Of a stretch of DNA of 6,407 nt, positions 1-6,403 are shown piece after piece. Each line of letters starts with the position of its first letter. Positions within the stretch are counted from its first letter, which is position 1. A program made the translations under genes and the position numbers. A model generated the notes under the pieces. The model was not told the DNA's origin. It made no database searches and worked only from the letters and a program-made list of their open reading frames with translations. The DNA lies in assembly GCA_964424505.1 (NCBI GenBank), contig CAYRIQ010000040.1:1-6407 (forward strand), in the 5' to 3' direction. The stretch comes from CAJBLF01 sp964424505 (GTDB lineage: Bacteria > Patescibacteriota > Gracilibacteria > Absconditabacterales > Absconditicoccaceae).

Positions 1-67
1 TCTTTTGAATAAGGGTGTTTACATGACGAACTGATTCAGATGATAATTTTGCGTTGAAGTTTTCCAT
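1..67 (-). CDS. N-terminal fragment of an unidentified leftward gene
   Basis: Reading leftward from the ATG at 67-65, 22 codons stay open to the window edge and give MENFNAKLSSESVRHVNTLI followed by QK. There is no UAA or UAG in this frame. A well-formed promoter lies upstream on the same strand (TTGATT, 17 nt, TATACT at 140-112), which would leave a leader of about 38 nt. I see no Shine-Dalgarno sequence, as with the other starts in this window. The fragment is too short to assign to a family, and I do not recognise it. The promoter, an ATG at a sensible distance and an open frame support a real gene, but only the start is visible. Confidence 0.5.
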   Translation of the reverse strand, partial: MENFNAKLSSESVRHVNTLIQK

Positions 68-111
68 AATAATATGCAATAAAGGGGTAAATGTTTCATT
101 TGTGTACTATA

Positions 112-140
112 AGTATACCCCAAACAGCAAAACAAATCAA
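112..140 (-). promoter_or_regulatory. Sigma70-type promoter for the leftward gene at the left edge
   Basis: On the minus strand, TTGATT (140-135) and TATACT (117-112) are separated by exactly 17 nt. Each hexamer is close to consensus. Transcription would start near 105, about 38 nt before the ATG at 67. It is the best-formed two-box promoter in the left intergenic region. Prediction from sequence only. Confidence 0.5.
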
Positions 141-358
141 AAAATAAAATCAGAAAAATATATTTTTATCAACAAAATAGAGAAAAATATGTTTTATTAT
201 TTACAAAATTGTTTTTTTGTATGTTGTTGCAAACAATGAGTTATCAAAAATACATTAATAAATATTATTCAGTTCTTAAGCAACAGCTTTCTCATATTAC
301 ATGTATATAACTTTTTATAAAAAATGGTGGATTATGCGACGATAAAAACTAATTTATT

Positions 359-386
359 TAGACAAAAAATATATTCTGACTATAAT
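359..386 (+). promoter_or_regulatory. Probable promoter of the corA-like gene
   Basis: TAGACA (359-364, five of six consensus -35 bases) is followed 16 nt later by a perfect TATAAT (381-386). Transcription would begin near 393, giving an untranslated leader of about 55 nt before the ATG at 448. No Shine-Dalgarno sequence precedes that ATG. In such AT-rich DNA a TATAAT match alone is weak, but the pairing with a -35 box and the position upstream of a real gene make it credible. Confidence 0.45.
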
Positions 387-447
387 TACGCATAGATTTA
401 ATGTTCACATTTCACCATACAATCATTTATTTATTTCATTCTTACAT

Positions 448-1368
448 ATGGAAAAAACATTACAAATTTGAAAAACACAATGGATTTTTATCCAAACACC
501 CGATAAAGAAAGTATCGATAAGTTAGCTCAAAAATATAGTTTGCATGAGATGATTGTCGATGATGTATTGGGGATCAATGCACAATCAAAAATAGACACA
601 AGCAGTGATCATTTTTTCTTAGCACTTACATTTACAAAATATATATCCGAAGAAGGAAGATATCTTTTTAATGAATTAGATGTAATTATAGGAGAAAATT
701 ATATTATCACTACCATAGGTATAGAATCACAAAGTTTCAATAAAATATTTGAAGATCTAGGCAAAGAAGCTGAAACAATTGATGGGTCTTACAAATCATC
801 GCCTTATTATATATTGTATAGAATTATTGATGGTTTTTATGACAAGACAATACAATCATTGTGATTTTCATCACAAAAACTACTCGATATCCAAAACAAT
901 ATCAACAAAAAATGAGAAGACGTGATAGATGAACTAATAAATGAAGACCTCAACAAAATTTTTATCAAGCATAATTTTCTTTCTCAAGAGGAAATTATTG
1001 ATGAACTCATACAACATATCAATACTTTTCATGAAAAACATCTGACTACCTATTTCAACGATCTGAAAGCAAAATTAGCAAAAATTACCAGAACGATAAA
1101 TGTGCTCACAGAAAAAAACGACTCACTTATGGGTGCATACAACACGTTTCTAGGCATAAAAAGCAACAAAAGTGTTACAAGATTGACCTTTATCAATTCT
1201 ATTTTTATGCCACTAACCGTCATAGCTGGTATATGAGGGATGTCTGAACGAAGCATGATGACAGGCCCAGAAAACCGAAAAATCACATATCCACTTTTTA
1301 TCGTTCTATGTATCATTATAGCGTATATTACCTATCTACTTTTACACAAATACTTTATGAAAAAATAA
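448..1368 (+). CDS. corA: CorA-family divalent cation (Mg2+/Co2+) transporter, GMS variant
   Basis: This 306-residue protein has the CorA layout. A soluble N-terminal domain (WIFIQTP... LHEMIVDDVL) is followed by a long helical stalk (about residues 130-245) and two C-terminal membrane helices (about 248-264 and 282-302). CorA proteins form pentameric inner-membrane channels that import Mg2+ and sometimes Co2+ or Ni2+. The first membrane helix has the family sequence MPLTVIAGI and then G263-G264-M265-S266-E267, where classical members have YGMN, so the signature Asn is Ser. Four in-frame UGA codons (469, 862, 913, 1234) must be read as Gly to join the pieces; the one at 1234 falls within the signature. 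The ATG at 448 is the only ATG after the in-frame UAA at 343. The gene ends in TAA and overlaps the convergent flavoprotein gene by 27 bp. The family is secure; the transported ion is not. Confidence 0.9.
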
Positions 1369-2469
1369 TTTTGCACATGTATAAGCGCTCGTCCAAGCCC
1401 ATTGTAAATTATATCATCACGTTTTCCCAGTAATATCGAGCGACTCGCCGATAAAAAACAATCAAGGAATTTTTTTTGATTGAAAAAACTGATCAAGCTC
1501 CTTCAATAAAACTCATCAAACTGACACTTTCGCCTCAGTTATAGGCCTCAACGCAGTGATACAAACATCACGGACAGTATTTCCTTCATAAAATCAAAAA
1601 AACTGAACAACTTTTTTGCTCGCTCACGACAAATCAACATCGATTTGCAAAGCATATTTTGAAATATCACCTATATATAACGTAGCGTCAAACACAATCG
1701 GTCAACTGAGTCCCCAATGAGTAAACAACACAGGTCATTTAGCACTATAGACAAGTTTATTTTCACAATAGAGCTTCACCATCGCTTGCACAGTATTTCC
1801 TGCAAGTGAAGAAAAGTCTTCACGAGTTTCCAAGCCACACAAAGCTCAATGTGGCACAGCAAGTCAAATTCAAAGCTGTTCTACCAACTCATACGCGAAA
1901 GGACTAGCACCGATTTGTGGATACGTCATCCCTCCCGTAGCGACGATTATACGCTTCGCAGCATACACACCAGCTGAAGTAGTGACGACAAATAATGTAT
2001 TTTCTTTGTCACCTTGAAGTGAATGAATACTATCTTTTTCATTTCACTCAGAATGACTTTGTTGAATAGAAAGTACTTCATGATTAAGCACATGTTCAGT
2101 CTCATTATTTTTGGATTCATTGACAAGAAATTCTACAAGTTGTTTAGCTTTTCCACTCTTGAGCAATACTCTGCCATTTTCTTCTATGTTGGTTTCGATG
2201 CCATGTTCAGTCAAATATGCAATCATATCTTCTGGTCCGAAAGTATGAAACAATGAAGGAAGTGCTTTTAATGATTGTCCGACATAATGGAGTCCTAAAT
2301 CAATAGTAATATTGGTCAGATTACATCTTTCTCCTCAAGAAAGTAAAACTTTTGATCCAAGCTTATCTGTTTTTTCTATGATACATTTCTTTTGTCCTTT
2401 TGGTAAAAATAAGGAACAAAACAATCCCGATGCTCATCATCAGACAATGATAATATCATACATTTGCAT
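1342..2469 (-). CDS. HI0933/YhiN-like NAD(P)/FAD-dependent oxidoreductase
   Basis: This 375-residue flavoprotein belongs to the HI0933/YhiN (BaiN-like) family, whose members bind FAD and mostly have no established substrate. Motifs in order: the Rossmann FAD-binding loop YDIIIVGGGASG (4-15), SGGERCNLTN (44-53), FHTFGPED (74-81), NGRV (98-101), IVATGG (175-180), FTHWGLSGP (249-257) and the C-terminal GESLDITGKTGGYN (341-354). Members usually carry SGGGRCN; here the third glycine is Glu47. Seventeen in-frame UGA codons read as Gly, including three in a row (2442-2434) that spell the GGG of the FAD loop. The start is ATG at 2469, 1 nt after the folD stop; an ATG two codons later (2463) is an alternative. 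The gene is probably cotranscribed with folD and translationally coupled. Its 3' end overlaps corA by 27 bp. The length is slightly short for the family (commonly about 390-420). No signal peptide or membrane segment is seen, so it is cytosolic. Confidence 0.92.
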
Positions 2470-2470
2470 A

Positions 2471-3412
2471 TTACAATTTGTAAGGTTTCAAAACATCTCC
2501 ATAAGATTGCAATACAAATACATTTGCAAACAGACACGCTACAGTAAGTGGTCAAACTCAGCCAGGAACTGGTGTATACGCTGCAACACTATCTTTGATG
2601 GTTGGAATATTTACATCACCGACAGGTTTTCCATCAATAAGCCCATATCATACATCTACGACAATTTGCGTTTTATTGTCACGAAGAAAACTTTGATCAA
2701 GTATATGAACTTTTCCTGTACAAGAAATAATATATTCTGATTGTTTGGTGATCGTTTTGATTTCTTCGACAGGAGTATCGGCATTGCATGTATAGACAGT
2801 TGCTCCCCTCTTGATACATTCAAGAACAAGTGGTTTTCAAACGATATTACTTTGTCATAAAATAGCGATAGTTTTCCCTCTAAAATCATCTAAATGATAT
2901 TTTTCAAGAAGATATAGTACTGCTTTGGGCGTAGCGGGAACAAAATCAACAAGCCCCATTTCTGATAATCAAACTATAACACCGCCAAGACCATCAAGAT
3001 CTTTTTGAGGTGTAATCGCCGCTAATAATTGTTGCTTGTATTGTCCAAACATTTCTGGCAAAGGAAGTTGAATAATAATACCAACACATTCATCATCATG
3101 ATTGAGATATCTAATAAGTTCCATAACTTTTCCAATACTATCATATTTCTGATTGATATAGATGCCAACATCATCAAATTTCCCAGCTTGATTCCTATCA
3201 TATTCAGCTTGATGGTTTTGTCCAAATACAATAACAGGCAATCCTATAGCTTCTCCATAGGCTTTTTTGTGTTTGACATAAGCAGCAGAAGAATAATCTT
3301 CACCAAGAAAAATAATCGCTACATAAACATTTTTATCACCAAAAAAGGTGGTTCTTTTTTGAGTAAGGTCTTGTTGCAAACAAATAGATAATTCTTTTCA
3401 TGATAGAAGCAT
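2471..3412 (-). CDS. folD: FolD: methylenetetrahydrofolate dehydrogenase / methenyltetrahydrofolate cyclohydrolase
   Basis: FolD oxidises 5,10-methylene-THF to 5,10-methenyl-THF with NAD(P)+ and hydrolyses that to 10-formyl-THF, supplying one-carbon units to purine and formyl-Met synthesis in the cytosol. The 313-residue protein begins MLLSGKELS, the usual FolD N-terminus. It carries AAYVKHKKAYG (43-53, with Tyr45 and the catalytic Lys49), VGIIIQLPLP, QKDLDGL (136-142), the nucleotide-binding GQSNIVGKP (186-194), VVDVGYG and PVPGGVGPLT (281-290). It is about 25 residues longer than E. coli FolD (288). Seven in-frame UGA codons read as Gly (low coordinates 3398, 2969, 2855, 2837, 2648, 2558, 2552); several are invariant family glycines. 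The ATG at 3412 gives the canonical N-terminus. No Shine-Dalgarno sequence or convincing promoter is visible upstream. The TAA stop is 1 nt from the flavoprotein ATG, indicating an operon. Confidence 0.96.
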
Positions 3413-3550
3413 AAATATACATAAGCAAAATAAACATGTGACGACTACCACATCAAAAAACATACTACCAAAATAAACAAAAAGAACAAGACTAAAAAAC
3501 ATTTTTTTATCTATAAGTAATATTGTCAACACAAAAGCCAGCAACAAAAT

Positions 3551-3578
3551 TTGCATTTTTGAGCATATTATCTATACT
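3551..3578 (+). promoter_or_regulatory. Candidate upstream promoter for the ATPase gene
   Basis: TTGCAT (3551-3556) and TATACT (3573-3578) are separated by 16 nt. Transcription would start near 3585, leaving a short leader of about 36 nt without a Shine-Dalgarno sequence. This is an alternative to the closer TATAAT box at 3609. Both may be used. Confidence 0.35.
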
Positions 3579-3608
3579 TATATAGAGATTATACATCTAT
3601 TTTAGAGA

Positions 3609-3614
3609 TATAAT
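3609..3614 (+). promoter_or_regulatory. Perfect -10 box placing the transcript start at the ATPase ATG
   Basis: A perfect TATAAT ends 6 nt before the ATG at 3621. With the usual 6-8 nt spacing, the transcript would begin at or next to the A of the start codon, making a leaderless mRNA. There is no good -35 hexamer at 16-18 nt, and there is no Shine-Dalgarno sequence, which would fit leaderless translation. It could also be a chance match in AT-rich DNA. Confidence 0.35.
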
Positions 3615-3620
3615 AACGAG

Positions 3621-6077
3621 ATGACCAATTTGTTTATAATTATCGTTATAGCACTAGCAATCCGATTGGTAGGATCATGGATGATCAAAACTATTTTTTC
3701 ATCTATGCACAAAAATCATAGAATATATCAAGCAAACAAGATCAGATATCTCCAAATTAAAATACCCAAAAGCGTGACTACCAAATGAAATGAAGATGGA
3801 ACAGATCATATCCAAAATATGAAACAAAACATAGAAATTATGAATCAGATATATAAAAATTTTTATTCAATCATAGATAATAAACGAAAACACCAAAAGT
3901 TTGGACACAATTACATTAGTATGGAAATGTTTATCGAAAAAGAGGTCATCAAGTTTATTATGTGAGTACCAGAAGAACATATAGACAACATGGAAAAACT
4001 TATTTCATCATTTTATATAGGTGCAGTAGTAGATCCTATTGATCAACCAAAATTGCTTGAAGCAGGGAAATATATGGCAGGATGAGAATTTATTCTGACA
4101 AAAGACAATGCGTATCCAATTAAAACGTATGATTCCTTTGAGGCAGATCCCATGGATAGCCTATTGTCTGCATACTCCAAAGTATTTACCGACGAAAAAA
4201 TGTGTTTACAAGTTCTTATATCCCCTCTTGATGAAAACGCACTCAAAGAGCTCAGAAAACAAGCAAAAAAAATAAAAGAAGGAAAAAACAAAAGCTTTAT
4301 AAGCTTATTGCTCAAAGATATACGAAAAGGCATTACAAGCACAAATAGCGAATCCAAAGATACCACAAAAGATGATGAGAAAAAAAGCGATTTATCTCAG
4401 CAACAGTCTGGCGATCTCGACAAAAAAGCAGAAGATGAAATATTTTCTATCAAAATCAGAGCACTAGTAACGTCACCAGAACCTAGTAGACCAGAAAAAA
4501 TTATAGATGATCTCGCAAGATGATTTAGTCAATATAGCTATATAGGACTCAATGCATTTAAATTTAAAAAAAACAAAAATATCCAAAATTTTGCAAAAGA
4601 TTTTATAAATAGACTATTTATAAGTGACAACCGAAACAAAAAAATGGTGATCAGCATCAAAGAACTTTCATCTATCATCCATATTCCCAACGCAAAGTTC
4701 AATAGAAATCCACGTATTAGCCGACAAAAATATAAAATCATTCCGGCGCCAGACAACATTCCGACTGAGGGAATCATGCTTGGATATAACACGTACGCAG
4801 GCATAAAAAAAGAAATTAGAATACTTTCTGACAACGACGACAGATTTAGACATACATACATTATTGGACAAACTGGTTCTGGTAAATCAACACTAATGTA
4901 TACAACAGCACTAGAAGATATTAGATTAGGAAATGGTTTTTGTGTGATCGATCCTCACGGAGATTTTATAGAATTTATCATGAAACATTATCCAAAAGAA
5001 AAAATAGATGATCTGATTCACTTTGATCTTGCAAATACTGATTATCCCATTGCCTTCAATCCTTTGGATGGACCAGAAAACGACGATGAAAGAGATGTCG
5101 TGACCAACGATCTCGTAGAGATGTTTGTCTCTATGTATGGAGAAGAAATTTTTGGACCACGTATTCAAGATTACTTTAGAAATGCATGTTTTTTACTTAT
5201 GGAGCAACCAGAAGGAGGGACACTTATAGACATTATGAGACTTTTTACCGACGATGCATTCGCAGAATCCAAAATTAGAAACGTAAAAAATCCAATCATA
5301 GCAGCTCGATGGAACAAAACCTATAAAAAAATGGGAGACAGAGAAAAAGCTGAAATCATTCCATTTATCCAAGCAAAATTCTGACCTTTCACAACGGGAA
5401 CCTACATCAGAAATGTAATAGGACAACCAAAATCATCGTTCAACTTCTTCGACGCGATGAACCAAAAAAAAGTGATTTTAGTAAATCTCTCCAAAGGGCT
5501 TACATGAGAAGAAAATAGTAAACTCGTAGGCAGAATGGTAGCTATGCAACTCAAACTTTCAGCACTCAAGAGAGCAAAACTCGATCCAAAAGAAAGAGTA
5601 CCTTTTTTTCTTTATATTGATGAGTTTCAAAACTATGTATCCAAATCTATCGAAAGTATCTTATCAGAAGCAAGAAAATACAAACTTGGACTTATTCTAG
5701 CACACCAATACATCGATCAGCTCAAACAAGAAGGACTTTGAGGAAATCTTGATCTCTCCAAAACTATTTTTGGTAACGTTGGTAATTTCTTCATTCATAA
5801 AGTCGGTGCACCAGATGCCGAATTTTTGGAAAAAGAGTTTGGACCAGAATTTTCAGCTATAGATATGGTCAACGGAGATACTTTTAGAGCTGTAGCCAAA
5901 ATCGTAGTAAACAACCAACCCACAAGACCATTTAGCTTCAATACTAGGATACCATACAACGATCCAATCTTAAATATTCCAGAAAAAGTAGAAATTATGA
6001 AACAAATTTCTGCACTCAAGTGGTGAACAAAAAGAGAACTCGTCGATAAAGAAATTTATTTTAGAGTATGAGTATAA
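3621..6077 (+). CDS. Membrane-anchored VirD4/TraG-like (HerA/FtsK superfamily) ATPase
   Basis: This 818-residue protein resembles the Patescibacteria proteins usually annotated as type IV secretion conjugative DNA-transfer or TraM-recognition-domain ATPases. An N-terminal membrane helix (about 4-22) is followed by a soluble domain (about 60-235, with EMFIEKEVIKFIMGVP and YPIKTYDSFEADPM). A charged, probably disordered linker (about 236-275, Lys/Asp/Ser/Gln-rich) leads to the motor domain: Walker A GQTGSGKS (416-423), DPHGDF (444-449), VNLSKG (621-626), Walker B with catalytic acid FFLYIDEFQN (662-671), ILSEARKY (680-687) and AHQY (694-697, sensor Gln). By family analogy it would form a hexameric ring at the inner membrane that couples ATP hydrolysis to movement of DNA or protein. 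Nine in-frame UGA codons read as Gly (3786, 3963, 4083, 4521, 5382, 5505, 5739, 6024, 6069). The ATG at 3621 places the membrane helix at the N-terminus. No relaxase, VirB4 or pilus gene is nearby, so its cargo is unknown. Confidence 0.88.
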
Positions 6078-6090
6078 ACTATTCACCACC

Positions 6091-6127
6091 ACCCCACGTC
6101 ATTCCGGCGAAAGCCAGGACAGGGGGT
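6091..6127. repeat. GAAA-looped imperfect hairpin, REP-like
   Basis: Fourteen nt after the ATPase stop, TTCCGGC (6102-6108) faces GCCAGGA (6113-6119) across a GAAA loop, with one C-A mismatch and one G-U pair. An outer stem ACCCC (6091-6095) / GGGGT (6123-6127) can extend it. The core CGTCATTCCGGCGAAAGCC resembles the palindromic CGTCATTCC(C/G)GCG-type intergenic repeats seen in many bacterial genomes. It may help end or protect the ATPase mRNA, but it has no T-tract, so I do not call it a terminator. The link to a repeat family is from memory of that motif. Confidence 0.5.
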
Positions 6128-6165
6128 TATATAGTTTTCAATATTGTGGAATACATCCTACTGCA

Positions 6166-6278
6166 GGAGTCATCAACAAATGAACGTGAAAAGTAGGTCG
6201 AGCAAGTAGCCCCAACAACGGCTGGGGCAGTATCATATATGAATATAAAAAAGAGTGTGATATTGCCCTGATGACTCC
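6166..6278. repeat. 113-bp element bounded by perfect 10-bp inverted repeats, possible structured RNA
   Basis: GGAGTCATCA (6166-6175) and TGATGACTCC (6269-6278) are exact inverted copies. Inside, GGGCAGTATCA (6225-6235) pairs with TGATATTGCCC (6258-6268) over 11 bp with one G-U, directly stacked on the outer stem. A second hairpin, GCCCCA (6209-6214) / TGGGGC (6223-6228), uses some of the same G residues, so the two stems exclude each other. CCTACT (6157-6162) also pairs exactly with AGTAGG (6192-6197), crossing the outer stem as a pseudoknot or an alternative fold. The strand of any RNA is undecided. No target-site duplication flanks the element. It matches no RNA family I recognise. Confidence 0.5.
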
Positions 6279-6292
6279 AAAAAGGCCTTTTT
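6279..6292. repeat. Perfect 14-bp palindrome AAAAAGGCCTTTTT
   Basis: The sequence AAAAAGGCCTTTTT equals its own reverse complement and abuts the right inverted repeat of the 6166-6278 element. It could be a protein-binding site. Its T-run could end a transcript coming through the preceding GC-containing stems, but the stem itself is too short and AT-rich to call an intrinsic terminator. Confidence 0.45.
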
Positions 6293-6322
6293 GCTTACTT
6301 TTGCGGCCAGGCAAAAGTAAGC
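6293..6322. repeat. Hairpin with perfect 12-bp stem and 6-nt loop
   Basis: GCTTACTTTTGC (6293-6304) and GCAAAAGTAAGC (6311-6322) are exact inverted copies around the loop GGCCAG. No T-tract follows on either strand, so it does not look like an ordinary intrinsic terminator. Similar GCTTACTTTTGC-type inverted repeats recur between genes in various bacteria, so a genome-wide repeat family is the likeliest reading. That comparison is from memory. Confidence 0.55.
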
Positions 6323-6397
6323 CAAGCGGAGCGTTTTAAATTAATAAAAATATTTGGCTTAAAGACAAAAAAAGTGTGCTGGGTTTGTTAAATTTCT

Positions 6398-6403
6398 ATT
6401 ATA
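6398..6403 (-). promoter_or_regulatory. Possible leftward -10 box at the right edge
   Basis: The minus strand carries a perfect TATAAT at 6403-6398. Its -35 box would lie beyond the window, so it cannot be judged as a promoter. If real, transcription would start near 6391 and run leftward through the structured region, with no coding frame to serve. A chance match in AT-rich DNA is equally possible. Confidence 0.2.

Larger units (their letters stand above)
68..447. other. AT-rich intergenic region between divergent genes
   Basis: This stretch of about 380 bp separates the leftward gene at the window edge from the rightward corA-like gene. It is very AT-rich with long A and T runs. I see one leftward promoter (112-140) and one rightward promoter (359-386). 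A small open frame at 54-239 (+) overlaps the start and promoter of the leftward gene and encodes a low-complexity Lys/Asn/Cys-rich peptide, so I do not call it a gene. I found no tRNA, terminator or strong repeat here. Confidence 0.6.
3413..3620. other. Divergent intergenic region between folD and the ATPase gene
   Basis: About 208 bp of A-rich DNA separates the start codons of two divergent genes. Rightward promoter candidates lie at 3551-3578 and 3609-3614. For folD I see only weak -10-like strings on the minus strand (a TTGATG at 3456-3451 lacks a good partner), so its promoter is unresolved. No gene or repeat is evident. Confidence 0.5.

Noticed and set aside
54..239. 61-codon rightward open frame with a Lys/Asn/Cys-rich product
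   Set aside because: It overlaps the leftward gene start and its promoter, has low-complexity composition expected of AT-rich DNA, and shows no domain or start signal.
541..1236. Two separate short proteins at 541-864 and 922-1236
   Set aside because: They lie in one frame, are interrupted only by UGA, and join into a single CorA-family protein when UGA is Gly.
3029..3391. 120-codon rightward frame antisense to folD
   Set aside because: It is a shadow of the well-supported folD gene and encodes an Ile/Asn/Phe-rich string with no recognisable domain.
448..6077. UGA read as tryptophan (code 4) or the genes being pseudogenes
   Set aside because: UGA falls at invariant glycines, not tryptophans, in FolD and the flavoprotein. 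TGG supplies Trp, and no UAA or UAG interrupts the frames.
6268..6274. CTGATGA resembling a hammerhead ribozyme core
   Set aside because: No matching GAAA segment and stem arrangement follows in the expected place; the bases are better explained as part of the two stacked stems.
6279..6322. Intrinsic terminators at the palindrome and the 12-bp hairpin
   Set aside because: The hairpin has no T-tract on either side and the palindrome stem is short and AT-rich, so I list them as repeats.
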